Shown: positions 8,294 through 16,505, numbered from the stretch's first letter. The stretch is DNA of 64,000 bases from Streptomyces humi (GCF_001005085.2 NZ_LBMU02000027.1:1-64000); one strand, 5' to 3'. Notes: generated by a model not told the origin, from the sequence alone. A program made the numbers and translations.

Positions 8294-8432
8294 GGCAGCA
8301 AGCCGCCCGCCGCCTGCCCTCCGTTCCCGGTCCGCAGTGGTCGTCCCCCTTCCGGGCCTCCGCGGATGCCCGTCGCGTGCCTCCGGGGTGGACTGGGAAC
8401 CGGCCGGCCGGGACGAACGGAAGGCATCCCCG

Positions 8433-9764
8433 ATGCGCGAGACCCCCGAAACCCCCTCTCTCCGCTCCCGTCGCGCGTTCCTGCGCGACGCCGCCGCGGC
8501 CGGTCTGGTGACCGCCGTACCGGGTCTCGCGGTGTCGGCGTGCTCGGGGGCGGAGCGGACCGAGGCCGCGGCGGCCAGCCCCCGCCCGGCCACCCCGGCC
8601 GCGAGCACCCCGGCCGCAGGCCTGACCTCCAACGGCTACGGCCGCACCGCCGCCGACTACGCCAGGACCGGCCTCACCCCCGGCACGGTCCAGCAGTGGG
8701 AGGACGGCTTCCGCACGGCCGCCGGCAACGACGACCCGGACGTCTTCGAATGGTGGTACTCGGACTTCACCGGGGACGACGGCACGGTCGTCTCCTTCAC
8801 CCTGAGCACCCGCCTGGACGACGGCTTCGTGCCCGAGCCCGGCGAGGACCGCCGTAAGCCGAAGTCCGCGGTCGTCGTCACCGACCCGGACGGCACGAGT
8901 CACGGCGGCCCCCAGGAGTACGACTGGAGCGAGTTCTCGGCCGCCCGGGACCGCTGCGACGTACGGCTCGGGACGTTCACCTTCACCGGCGACCTGAAGA
9001 CGTACCGGATGCGGGGGCACTCCGGGGACGTCGGTGTCGACCTGACGCTGACCAGCCTGGTGCCGCCGTTCCGGCCGGGCACCGGTGTCATCTACTTCGG
9101 CGACACCGACGACCACTTCGGCTGGCTGTGCGTGGTGCCGTCCGGCACGGTCACCGGCTCGGTCACCGTGAACGGGAAGGAGCGCTCCTTCACCGGCCAC
9201 GGCTACCACGACCGCAACTGGGGCAACCGCCCCTTCCCGTACTCCGTCGAGCACTGGCGATGGGGCCGCGGCAGCGTCGGCGCGTACTCGGTGATCGGCG
9301 CCGACCTGCATCTGCGGGAGCAGTACGGCTCCGCGACGGTCCCCGTCTTCCTGGTGGACGACACGAAGGCCGGCAAGCGTCTGGTCGGCGCGTACGACAC
9401 CCGGACGGTGACGGCCACCGAGTCCGCCCCGGTGCCGTACGACGACCCGGCCTACCCCCGCGACTACTACAGCAAGGTCCACTGGGCCTACCACGACGGT
9501 GCCGACCGCGCCGACTTCACCTTCACGGACACCGGGCAGCGGATCGTCTCCCGGCACTACCTCACCTCGCCGACCGACGCCCAGCAGAAGGCCCTGGACC
9601 GGCTCGGCATCGACGAGATCTGGTACACCCGGTACGCCACGGACAACGACCTCACCCTGGCCCTGGCCACCACCCATGCCTCCGGCTCCGGCACGGGCAC
9701 CCTGGAGGCCGCCCAGTTCGGACTCGCCGACGCACCTGCCAGGACCGGAGCTTCCGCTTCCTGA
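8433..9764 (+). CDS. Tat-exported lipocalin-like lipoprotein (AttH/CrtC family)
   Basis: The 443-residue product has a twin-arginine signal (RSRRAFLRDAAAAG) followed by a lipobox ending in cysteine (LAVSAC), so it should be exported folded and lipid-anchored outside the membrane. The mature part has the hallmarks of AttH/CrtC-like double lipocalin proteins: FEWWYSDFTG near residue 105 and GHGYHDRNWGNRPF near 252-265. Such proteins bind or hydrate hydrophobic molecules; carotenoid 1,2-hydratase is the studied relative. No carotenoid genes are nearby, so the ligand is open. The ATG at 8433 follows GGAAGG and begins directly at the signal peptide. Confidence 0.8.
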   Translation: MRETPETPSLRSRRAFLRDAAAAGLVTAVPGLAVSACSGAERTEAAAASPRPATPAASTPAAGLTSNGYGRTAADYARTGLTPGTVQQWEDGFRTAAGNDDPDVFEWWYSDFTGDDGTVVSFTLSTRLDDGFVPEPGEDRRKPKSAVVVTDPDGTSHGGPQEYDWSEFSAARDRCDVRLGTFTFTGDLKTYRMRGHSGDVGVDLTLTSLVPPFRPGTGVIYFGDTDDHFGWLCVVPSGTVTGSVTVNGKERSFTGHGYHDRNWGNRPFPYSVEHWRWGRGSVGAYSVIGADLHLREQYGSATVPVFLVDDTKAGKRLVGAYDTRTVTATESAPVPYDDPAYPRDYYSKVHWAYHDGADRADFTFTDTGQRIVSRHYLTSPTDAQQKALDRLGIDEIWYTRYATDNDLTLALATTHASGSGTGTLEAAQFGLADAPARTGASAS

Positions 9765-9848
9765 CGGACGGCGCCCCTCCGCGCTTTCTTTGCACACTCC
9801 TGACGCCGGGTGCCGCATCCGGGCGGGCGCGCGCGGTGTCATCTCCCT

Positions 9849-9905
9849 TGTCCGGATTCCTGTCCGGATTCTTGTCCGGGTTCTTGTCCGGGTTCTTGTC
9901 CGGAT
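9849..9905. repeat. 12-bp tandem repeat, about 4.75 copies
   Basis: Copies of TGTCCGGATTCT or TGTCCGGGTTCT follow one another at 9849, 9861, 9873 and 9885, with a partial at 9897. The array ends 25 bases before the slipin ATG and so may lie in its leader or promoter. Confidence 0.85.
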
Positions 9906-9930
9906 CACGTCGAGAACGGAGTGTGTGCCC

Positions 9931-10950
9931 ATGGACGGCGCCGTCGTAGGGGTCGTACTGGTGGTCGTGGCGGCCCTGCTCGTGCTGCGCGGCGGGATGC
10001 GGGTCGTCAACCAGGTCGAGCGGGGGGTCGTGTTCCGGTGGGGCAAGGCGCTGCCCGGCTACCGGCAGCCGGGGATCACCTTCCTCATCCCCTTCGCCGA
10101 CCGGATGCGCAAGATGAACGTCCAGGTCGTCACCATGCCGGTGCCCACGCAGGAGGGCATCACCAAGGACAACGTGTCGGTGAAGGTGGACGCGGTCGTC
10201 TACTTCCGGGTGACCGACCCGGTGCGCGCGGCCATCGAGGTGCAGGACTACGTCTTCGCCGTCGGCCAGGTCGCCCAGTCCTCGCTGCGTTCCATCATCG
10301 GCAAGAGCGACCTGGACGACCTGCTGACCGACCGTGAGCGGCTGCACGAGGGGCTGGCCCTGATGATCGACAGCCCGGCCGCGGAGTGGGGCATCCACAT
10401 CGACCGCGTCGAGATCAAGGACGTACAGCTGCCGGAGTCGCTGAAGCGGTCCATGTCCCGGCAGGCCGAGGCCGAGCGGGAGCGGCGGGCCCGGGTCATC
10501 ACGGCGGACGGCGAGTTCCAGGCCGCGCAGCAGCTCGCGAACGCGTCCAGGATCATGTCCGACACCCCCGAGGCGATGCAGCTGCGGCTGCTCCAGACGG
10601 TCGTCGAGGTCGCCGCCGAGAAGAACTCCACGCTGGTGATGCCCTTCCCGGTCGAGTTGCTGCGCTACTTCGACCGGGCCACCAAGCGGCTCGACCAGGA
10701 GGTCGAGAAGAACGACCGGGAGCTGACCGGGCCGGACGCCGTCGACGGTCCGGCCGCGCTCAAGGCCGGGATCGAGCAGATCGCCGCCGTCGCCGACAAG
10801 TTCGCCCCGCCCGCGGAGATCACTCCACCCGAGGGCACGGCTCCGGAGATCACGGCCCCGGAGGCCACGGCTCCGGAGGTCGAGACCCCTGAGATCACGG
10901 CCCCGAGGGAGCCGGCGTCGGAGCGGTCCGGTTCCGGCGACCGGCCGTAG
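9931..10950 (+). CDS. Slipin/stomatin-like SPFH membrane protein
   Basis: The 339-residue product starts with one membrane segment (VVGVVLVVVAALLVL) followed by the stomatin/Band 7 domain: NQVERGVVFRWGK, GITFLIPF, and the helical part QAEAERERRARVITADGE. Its 3' part is a low-complexity tail of repeated PEITAPE/PEVETPE units unlike the family core. Slipins assemble into membrane microdomains, often regulating proteases or channels. GGAG sits 9 bases before the ATG; GTG at 9925 is a weaker alternative. The last 56 bases overlap the 3' end of the convergent MFS gene. Confidence 0.88.
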   Translation: MDGAVVGVVLVVVAALLVLRGGMRVVNQVERGVVFRWGKALPGYRQPGITFLIPFADRMRKMNVQVVTMPVPTQEGITKDNVSVKVDAVVYFRVTDPVRAAIEVQDYVFAVGQVAQSSLRSIIGKSDLDDLLTDRERLHEGLALMIDSPAAEWGIHIDRVEIKDVQLPESLKRSMSRQAEAERERRARVITADGEFQAAQQLANASRIMSDTPEAMQLRLLQTVVEVAAEKNSTLVMPFPVELLRYFDRATKRLDQEVEKNDRELTGPDAVDGPAALKAGIEQIAAVADKFAPPAEITPPEGTAPEITAPEATAPEVETPEITAPREPASERSGSGDRP

Positions 10951-12241
10951 CCAGCAGCAGCGTCACCACGAGTGACGTGGCCGCGACGAACGTCATCGCA
11001 TGGGCGGGCGAGGTGAGTTGGGCCACCGAACCCGCCAGCGTGGCGCCCACGCCCTGCATGGTCAGCATGCCCGACGAGTGCAACCCGAGGGCGTGGCCGC
11101 TGAGTTCGTCCGGGGTCAGGTCCATCAGCCGCTCCTGCTGGACCAGGCTCGCCCCGAACCCGACGGAGGCGACGGCGGCGCAGCCCGCGGCGAGCGCCAG
11201 CGGCGGGTGCGGGAAGAAGAACAGGTAGGGCGTGGCCAGGAGCAGCAGGAGCGGGGTCGCCGCCCGGCGACGGACGGCCGGCGGCAGCAGCCGGCCGACG
11301 GTCAGGTCACCGGCGAGCATGCCGAGGGCCCCGCAGGCGAAGAGGGTGCCGGCCGACTCCGGGGCGTACGACACGTACAGCGACTCGCAGCCGACCACCA
11401 GGCCGTTGGGCAGCCACAGGCCGAGATAGGTGAGCCGGCGCGGACGGGACGACCACAGCAGGGCGTTGGTGCGCCAGGTCGCCGCGACGGAGGGGCGGCC
11501 CGCGGACCGGGGCGGTCGGGCCCCCAGACCGCGGCGGACGACGACGGCGGCCGTCAGGTAGAGAGCGGCGGCGAGCAGCAGGCAGGTGCGCGGGGAGACG
11601 GCGGCGAGCAGGGCGCCGCCGGTGGCGTACCCGGCGATCTGCACCAGCCCGCTCATCATGTTGAACAGCGAACGCCCGGGCAGATAGCCGTCCTTGGTGA
11701 GGATCTCGGTCAGCAGCCCCCAGCGGACCCCGCCGCCGAGCGCGGCGACCAGGCCGAGCAGCAGGACGCAGCCGAGCAGCACGGCGGGCGGCAGGCCGGG
11801 CAGCGCCATGGCGGCGGTGACGACGGCGAAGGCGAGGGAGATCGCCGCGAGGGTGGTGCGGGGCGGCAGCCGGTCGGCGCCGGAGAGCAGGAAGGTCGCG
11901 CCGAGCACCTGGGCGAGCGAGGGACCGAACATGCTGAGCGCGGAGAGCAGCGGGGAGCCGGTGCTGCGGTAGACGAGCGTGCCGAGGGCGAGGCCGCCGA
12001 CGGTACCGCCGGCGTTGTGAGCGGCGGAACCGAGGAAGAGAGGCGTGAACTCGGGGGTGCGGAACAGGGACCGGTAGGTGGTGGACGAGGTGGGCGCTTT
12101 CGAATCTTCGGACGCGGTGGGCGCGGTGGGCGCGGTGGACGAGCCCGACGAGCCCGACGAGCCCGACGAGCCCGACGAGCCCGACGAGCCCGACGAGCCC
12201 GACGAGCCGGACGAGCCGGACGAGGTGGACGCAGAGGTCAT
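10895..12241 (-). CDS. MFS transporter with Gly-Ser repeat N-terminus
   Basis: The 448-residue product is a 12-segment MFS protein, likely an exporter (first helices near LFLGSAAHNAGGTVGGLALG; family loop GADRLPPRTTLA). Unusually, its cytoplasmic N-terminus is about 50 residues with nine SSG units encoded by a 9-bp tandem repeat at 12138-12218. The gene diverges from an ArsR-like regulator 193 bases away, which is the usual repressor/pump arrangement. The C-terminal codons overlap the slipin gene by 56 bases. Substrate unknown. Confidence 0.88.
   Translation of the reverse strand: MTSASTSSGSSGSSGSSGSSGSSGSSGSSGSSGSSTAPTAPTASEDSKAPTSSTTYRSLFRTPEFTPLFLGSAAHNAGGTVGGLALGTLVYRSTGSPLLSALSMFGPSLAQVLGATFLLSGADRLPPRTTLAAISLAFAVVTAAMALPGLPPAVLLGCVLLLGLVAALGGGVRWGLLTEILTKDGYLPGRSLFNMMSGLVQIAGYATGGALLAAVSPRTCLLLAAALYLTAAVVVRRGLGARPPRSAGRPSVAATWRTNALLWSSRPRRLTYLGLWLPNGLVVGCESLYVSYAPESAGTLFACGALGMLAGDLTVGRLLPPAVRRRAATPLLLLLATPYLFFFPHPPLALAAGCAAVASVGFGASLVQQERLMDLTPDELSGHALGLHSSGMLTMQGVGATLAGSVAQLTSPAHAMTFVAATSLVVTLLLATAGRRNRTAPTPAPSGP
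12138..12218. repeat. 9-bp tandem repeat inside the MFS gene, nine copies
   Basis: GACGAGCCC (last two units GACGAGCCG) is repeated nine times on the plus strand and encodes Ser-Ser-Gly units at the N-terminus of the MFS transporter. Copy changes keep the frame, so the linker length can vary without inactivating the gene. Confidence 0.9.
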
Positions 12242-12290
12242 GCGGGGAGTCTCGGGGGAGGACGAAGCGGGCGTTATTGTTTCTCGTGAG

Positions 12291-12420
12291 CGCGAAAGGT
12301 TGTCACGTGCGCGGGCGCTGTCGCGAAGGTGAGAGGGGCTGGCGCCCGTGATGAGCCGCCCGTTCGCGAGAGGCTGTGACGTCGGCCAGGGACCTTCTCG
12401 ACAGCGAGAGGCACTAACTA
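12291..12420. promoter_or_regulatory. Repeated CGCGARAGG boxes between MFS and ArsR-like genes
   Basis: Two 16-bp direct repeats of the form CGCGARAGGYTGTSAC lie at 12291-12306 and 12365-12380, with a weaker relative, AGCGAGAGGCACTAAC, near 12403-12418 and a short one at 12322-12328. They occupy the divergent promoter region and are the best candidates for the regulator's binding sites. Confidence 0.5.
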
Positions 12421-12433
12421 CTGGGAGACCTCA

Positions 12434-13408
12434 TTGGGCTGGTGGGAGCTCAACGCGGACACGCTCGCCCGTAGCCGGTTCGTGCTCTCGCCGCTCGCCG
12501 AGACCTTCGCGAGCCTCAAGCTGCTGCACGCCCGTACCGCCGCCCACCCCGGCGAGCGCCGCTGGCTGGACGCCCATCTGCCCGCCTACCGGGCGCGGCT
12601 CGCCGCCGACCCCGTCACCGCGCTGCTCGTCCGGGCCGGCCTGGGCCGTGAGTGGATCGCCGACTTCCTGACCCCCACCCCCCATGACGGGGAGACCGCC
12701 GAGGCGGGCATCGCGCGGGTCCGGGCGGCCGCCGCCGGCGCCGCCCGCGCGCACCTGCGGGTGTCCCTGCGCGGCCCGCTCCCCGCCGCCCTGGACCGCG
12801 ACGACCTGCCCGGCCGGGCCGCGGACCTGCTGACGTGGGTGTGGGAGACGACCGTACGGCCCGACTGGGACCGCCGACGGCGGATCCTGGAGGCGGACGT
12901 GGTGGCCAGGACCGCGCAGGTCAGCCGGGGCGGCTGGGCCGACGTGCTGGACTCGCTGCGGCCCGGCCGGACCCGTTGGCTCGGCTCCAACCGGCTCCAG
13001 GTCAACCTGCACGAGTACCCGCCCCGCGCGATCTCCGGCGCGGACCTGCTCCTCGTCCCGGTCACACCGAGGTGCGGGTGGGTGTCCTGGGAGGAACCGG
13101 ACCGCTACGCCCTGGTCTACTCCTGCGCCGGCGCCCTCGCCGACCCCGCCCGGCAGCGGGTGCCGGCCGCCCTCACCGCGCTGCTGGGCGCCGCCCGCGC
13201 CGGGGTGCTGGTCCTGCTGGCCGCGCCGATGAGCACGACCCAGCTGACCGCGGTGACCGGGCAGGGGCTGGGTTCGGTCGGCCGGCATCTGAAGGTGCTG
13301 CTGGACGCCGGACTGGTGGAGCGGCGGCGGGCCGGGCGGTCGGTGCTGTACTCGCGGACGGTCGCCGGGGACGCGGTGGTGGAGGCCGGAACCCGGGACG
13401 CCACCTGA
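12434..13408 (+). CDS. ArsR-like winged-helix regulator with N-terminal DUF5937-type domain
   Basis: The 324-residue product has a C-terminal ArsR-type winged helix (about residues 245-315: VLLAAPMSTTQLTAVTGQGLGSVGRHLKVLLDAGLVERR written here only as landmarks MSTTQLTAV and VGRHLKVLLDAGL) and a long N-terminal region of the kind annotated DUF5937 in actinobacteria. It diverges from the MFS pump and is likely its repressor, binding the repeats at 12291-12420. The start is TTG at 12434 with GGGAG six bases upstream; no ATG or GTG is in frame nearby. The effector is unknown, and no metal-binding cysteine cluster is seen. Confidence 0.8.
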   Translation: MGWWELNADTLARSRFVLSPLAETFASLKLLHARTAAHPGERRWLDAHLPAYRARLAADPVTALLVRAGLGREWIADFLTPTPHDGETAEAGIARVRAAAAGAARAHLRVSLRGPLPAALDRDDLPGRAADLLTWVWETTVRPDWDRRRRILEADVVARTAQVSRGGWADVLDSLRPGRTRWLGSNRLQVNLHEYPPRAISGADLLLVPVTPRCGWVSWEEPDRYALVYSCAGALADPARQRVPAALTALLGAARAGVLVLLAAPMSTTQLTAVTGQGLGSVGRHLKVLLDAGLVERRRAGRSVLYSRTVAGDAVVEAGTRDAT

Positions 13409-13426
13409 CGGAGTTAGCATCCGGCC

Positions 13427-13933
13427 ATGACGACTACTGAGAACAACGGATCCGTGCTCGATGTCGAGATCGGGGCGCTGCGGGGCGGCTCCGCCGACCT
13501 GAGCCGCTATGCCGGCCAGGCCGTGCTCATTGTCAACGTGGCCTCCAGGTGCGGCCTGACCCCGCAGTACGGGGGCCTGGAGAAGCTCCAGGAGCAGTAC
13601 GCGGCGCAGGGCTTCACGGTGCTCGGGGTGCCCTGCAACCAGTTCCTGGGCCAGGAGCCCGGCAGCGCCGAGGAGATCGCCGAGTTCTGCTCGGCGACGT
13701 ACGGCGTGACCTTCCCGATGACCGAGAAGGTCGAGGTGAACGGCGAGGGCCGGCACCCGCTGTACGAGCGGCTCGTCGGGTTCGCCGACGGCGAGGGGCA
13801 CACCGGGGACATCCGCTGGAACTTCGAGAAGTTCCTGATCGGCCGGGACGGGCGGATCGCCGCCCGGTTCTCGCCGCAGACCGAGCCGGAGTCGGCGGAA
13901 CTCGTGGCGGCCGTGGAGCGGGCCATCGGCTGA
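13427..13933 (+). CDS. Glutathione-peroxidase-family (thioredoxin-dependent) peroxidase
   Basis: The 168-residue product contains the family landmarks: NVASRCGLTPQY with the peroxidatic cysteine C42 (cysteine, not selenocysteine), PCNQF at 69-73, a second cysteine C88 in EFCSATYGVTFP in the position of the resolving cysteine of two-cysteine GPX enzymes, and RWNFEKF at 130-136. It reduces hydroperoxides in the cytosol; since actinobacteria lack glutathione, the reductant is probably thioredoxin. It begins 18 bases after the ArsR-like gene and may be read from the same transcript. Confidence 0.93.
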   Translation: MTTTENNGSVLDVEIGALRGGSADLSRYAGQAVLIVNVASRCGLTPQYGGLEKLQEQYAAQGFTVLGVPCNQFLGQEPGSAEEIAEFCSATYGVTFPMTEKVEVNGEGRHPLYERLVGFADGEGHTGDIRWNFEKFLIGRDGRIAARFSPQTEPESAELVAAVERAIG

Positions 13934-13949
13934 ACCGTCCGGGGCCCGG

Positions 13950-13980
13950 TTGACCTTGCCCCTGGGGCAGGGCGGAGTCT
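13950..13980 (+). promoter_or_regulatory. MerR-type promoter with 19-bp spacer and operator
   Basis: TTGACC at 13950-13955 can act as a -35 element; a 19-base spacer leads to a -10-like GAGTCT at 13975-13980. The spacer begins with a near-perfect dyad, CCTTGCCCC-T-GGGGCAGGG (13954-13972, one mismatch in nine pairs). An overlong spacer carrying a dyad is the signature of promoters activated by MerR-family regulators, and a MerR gene follows at once. Confidence 0.7.
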
Positions 13981-13984
13981 CCCG

Positions 13985-14015
13985 GTCACCGGGCGGAAAG
14001 GAACCGCCCGGTGAC
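13985..14015 (+). repeat. 12-bp perfect inverted repeat in the MerR leader
   Basis: GTCACCGGGCGG and CCGCCCGGTGAC (13985-13996 and 14004-14015) are separated by seven A/G bases, giving a strong hairpin without a T-tract. It falls directly before the GGAGG at 14016-14020, so it could affect translation of the regulator gene or end readthrough from the peroxidase gene. Confidence 0.6.
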
Positions 14016-14041
14016 GGAGGATGCGGCCGTTGGAGGACGCC

Positions 14042-14917
14042 GTGGACGAGGAACTGCTCACGATCGGCGCGTTCGCGGCGCGGTCCCGGCTCTCGGCGAA
14101 GGCCCTGCGGCTGTACGACCGCCTCGGACTGCTGGCCCCGGCGTACGTCGACGGGACCACCGGCTACCGCTACTACCGGGCCGGCCAGACGGAGCGTGCC
14201 CGGCTGGTGGCGCTGCTGCGCCGGCTGGACATGCCGCTGGCGGGGATCGCCGAGGTGGTGGAGGCGGCCGACGGGCGGCACGGGGACACCGCCGCCGGGC
14301 TGCTGGCCGCCTACTGGGCGGACGTCGAGGAGCGGTTCGCCGGGCAGCGGTCCCTCGCCGCGTACCTCCGTGGACAGCTTTCCGGGAGGAGTTCGGAGAT
14401 GGGTGAGTCGTTCGCGGTGGAGACGGTGGAGGTGCCCGCGCAGGTGGTGATCACCGAGACGCGGCACAGTCTGGCCGACGAGCTGCCGGCCTGGATCGGT
14501 GCCTCTCTGGGCCGGCTGGAGGCGGCGGCGGGCGAGTGCGGGGGCGTGGCCGGGGTGCCGTTCGTCGTGTACCACGCCGAGGTGTCCATGGAGAGCGACG
14601 GTCCGGCGGAGGCCTGTGTCCCGGTGGCGGACGAGGCGGCGGCCCTGGCCTGGGCGGAGCGGCACGGGCGGACCTGGCAGACGCGGGTACGGGTGGAGCC
14701 GGCGCGCACGCTGGCGTACACCCGGATCCGCAAGGCGCAGGTGGCCAATCCGCAGATCATGGCGGCCTTCGAGGCGGTGGAGCGGTGGATCGCCGGGCGG
14801 GACGGGCTGTCGTACGACGGTCCGTGCCGGGAGGTCTACTTCGCGGACTGGGACGCGGCGGGACCGGAGGACCCGGTGTGCGACGTCGCGTTCCCGGTCC
14901 GCCGGTCGGACGGCTGA
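14042..14917 (+). CDS. MerR-family regulator with GyrI-like effector domain
   Basis: The product (291 residues from GTG 14042) has an N-terminal MerR helix-turn-helix (LLTIGAFAARSRLSAKALRLYDRLGLL, landmarks only LTIGAFAAR and ALRLYDRLGL), the wing GYRYYRAGQ and a dimer helix, then a C-terminal GyrI/AraC-effector-like domain (about 130-285) that typically binds bulky drugs. GTG at 14042 is chosen because GGAGG at 14032-14036 is ideally spaced; TTG 14030 and ATG 14021 are in-frame alternatives, but the latter abuts its only ribosome site. It probably activates its own MerR-type promoter. Confidence 0.88.
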   Translation: MDEELLTIGAFAARSRLSAKALRLYDRLGLLAPAYVDGTTGYRYYRAGQTERARLVALLRRLDMPLAGIAEVVEAADGRHGDTAAGLLAAYWADVEERFAGQRSLAAYLRGQLSGRSSEMGESFAVETVEVPAQVVITETRHSLADELPAWIGASLGRLEAAAGECGGVAGVPFVVYHAEVSMESDGPAEACVPVADEAAALAWAERHGRTWQTRVRVEPARTLAYTRIRKAQVANPQIMAAFEAVERWIAGRDGLSYDGPCREVYFADWDAAGPEDPVCDVAFPVRRSDG

Positions 14918-15033
14918 CGGGCACAAGCCGAGCCCCCTCGGCAAGGACGGCGAGCTGGTCGAGAGGGCTCTGTGCGTGACGCTTGTGCAGTTGTCGTGGC
15001 CGGAAGGCCGAGCGGTGGGTCAGCGAATGCCCC

Positions 15034-15225
15034 CTACGCCTTGACCGAGGCCACGAACGTGTTCCACGCGTCGGCCGGGAACGCGAGGACCGGGCCCTCC
15101 TCGACCTTGGAGTCGCGTACGGCGAGTCCCGCGGTCGTCGGCGACTTGACCTCGACGCACGCCCCGTTCCCTGCGGAATAGGAGGACTTCGTCCACGTCT
15201 CCGTGGCGCCCTGAAGCAGTGCCAT
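15034..15225 (-). CDS. DUF397 small protein
   Basis: The 63-residue protein shows the DUF397 pattern: WTKSSYSAGNGACVEV, then LAVRDSK and a C-terminal AFPADAWNTFVASV. In Streptomyces these proteins are encoded beside XRE regulators with a DUF5753-type C-terminal region, as here (the XRE gene lies upstream on the same strand). They act as partners or antagonists of the regulator and influence development and antibiotic production in studied cases. ATG 15225 has AGGAG five bases upstream. Confidence 0.88.
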   Translation of the reverse strand: MALLQGATETWTKSSYSAGNGACVEVKSPTTAGLAVRDSKVEEGPVLAFPADAWNTFVASVKA

Positions 15226-15270
15226 GTCCACTCCTGTAGCGAGTTGCTGTGGTGCTTGGTGTAGTGCGAT

Positions 15271-15301
15271 TCACGCCAACCTTTCTGACCGGTTGGCGTG
15301 A
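15271..15301. promoter_or_regulatory. 11-bp perfect inverted repeat in front of the DUF397 gene
   Basis: TCACGCCAACC (15271-15281) and GGTTGGCGTGA (15291-15301) are separated by nine bases. The repeat lies about 45 bases upstream of the DUF397 start and 125 bases after the XRE gene, in the position of an operator for the DUF397 promoter. Confidence 0.55.
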
Positions 15302-15427
15302 TCGACGCTACTAGGCAACTTCCCCACCTGGAGTACCCGTTCACTCGACCGGATGGCATATTCCAGAGGAGACTTCCGCTGGAGCGTGTCCTCCGTGTAC
15401 CATCCGCCGCTCATAGCTCAAGAGGGC

Positions 15428-16285
15428 TCAGCGGGCGTACTCCTTGGCCGCGTCGGCGATGAACTGTCGGGACTGCTCGACGTTCAGCGACTGGGCCCGC
15501 AGGTGCTCGTACATCACGGCGTACTTCTGCACGTCGTGCGCCTTCTCCAGGTACAGGTCGCTGGTGACGCCCTCCAGGTAGACGACGCTGGAGTCGGCCG
15601 CGTCGGCGAACTCCAGGATCGCGTACTGGCCGTTGAGGCCGGGATGGGCGCCGCACTCGAAGGGCAGCACCTGGACGGTGATGTGCGGCCGCTGGGACAT
15701 CTCCAGCAGGTACTCCAGCTGTTCGCGCATCACCAGCCGGTTGCCGACCAGCCGGCGCAGCGCGGCCTCGTCGAGGACCACCCAGAGGCGGAGGGGGTTG
15801 TGTTCCGCGGTGATACGTTCCTGTCGGCGCAGCCGCACCTGGACCCGCTTCTCGATGTCGGCGGCGGAGGTCTCCGGCAACGCGCCCTGAACCAGGGCCT
15901 CGGCGTACGCCCGGGTCTGCAACAGCCCGGTGACCAGCTGGGGTTCGTACACCCGCAGCGACTCGGCGTCGGTCTCCAGACCGATGTAGACGCTGTACGG
16001 GATGTCGCCGAACGCGTGCCACCACCCCTGCTGCCGCGAATCCCTGGCCATCTCCATCAGGGAGTCGACGACCCGCTGGTCCTCGACCTCGTACACCCCG
16101 CACAGGTCGCGGACGTCACGCTGGCTGATGCTGCGCCGGCCGTTCTCCAGCCGGCTGATCTTCGACTGGGAGACGAGCAGCCGCTCGGCCACTTCCTCCG
16201 CCGTCATGCCCTTGAGCTCACGGAGCCTGCGGAGCTCCTGGCCCAGCCGGCGCCGCCTGACGGTGGGATTGACATTGGACGCCAC
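15428..16285 (-). CDS. XRE-family regulator with DUF5753 C-terminal domain
   Basis: The 285-residue product begins with an XRE helix-turn-helix (about residues 10-65: LGQELRRLRELKGMTAEEVA and SQSKISRLENGRRSI) and continues with the DUF5753 region (about 100-280) common in Streptomyces WhiJ-like regulators. GTG at 16285 is favoured, with GGAGG ten bases upstream; a longer frame exists but adds a non-conserved segment. It forms a functional module with the DUF397 gene downstream. A small dyad (TCTGCT-GTTG-AGCAGA, 16332-16347) in its own promoter could be an autoregulatory site. Confidence 0.9.
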   Translation of the reverse strand: MASNVNPTVRRRRLGQELRRLRELKGMTAEEVAERLLVSQSKISRLENGRRSISQRDVRDLCGVYEVEDQRVVDSLMEMARDSRQQGWWHAFGDIPYSVYIGLETDAESLRVYEPQLVTGLLQTRAYAEALVQGALPETSAADIEKRVQVRLRRQERITAEHNPLRLWVVLDEAALRRLVGNRLVMREQLEYLLEMSQRPHITVQVLPFECGAHPGLNGQYAILEFADAADSSVVYLEGVTSDLYLEKAHDVQKYAVMYEHLRAQSLNVEQSRQFIADAAKEYAR

Positions 16286-16331
16286 GGGACGTGCACCTCC
16301 GGCTGCCTGCCTGTAACTACCACTTTGCGTA

Positions 16332-16347
16332 TCTGCTGTTGAGCAGA
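16332..16347. promoter_or_regulatory. 6-bp inverted repeat upstream of the XRE gene
   Basis: TCTGCT and AGCAGA separated by GTTG lie 47 bases upstream of the XRE start codon. A short dyad in this place is consistent with autoregulation; support is positional only. Confidence 0.35.
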
Positions 16348-16451
16348 CTGCCACCAAGGTGCTTCCTACCGCTGGGAAACACCGGATATGCGGCGCGTAC
16401 GCGTCAGTTCGGGCACGTTCCGGATTCTCCGGACCCGGGGCCGGAAGACGG

Positions 16452-16505
16452 CCGAGCGGGACGGCGAGGCGCGTACTGCCGTGTACGCCTCACCGTCCCG
16501 CTCGG
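16452..16505 (-). terminator. Strong hairpin terminator after the GOLPH3-like gene
   Basis: Two 20-base arms (16452-16471 and 16486-16505) pair with a single mismatch around a 14-base loop. The hairpin lies 69 bases beyond the stop of the minus-strand GOLPH3-like gene and ahead of the XRE gene's promoter, so it probably ends transcription from the former. Confidence 0.7.

Noticed and set aside
12138..12218. CRISPR-like array
   Set aside because: Units are 9 bp without spacers and encode SSG in frame; the other short arrays of the window also lack spacers.
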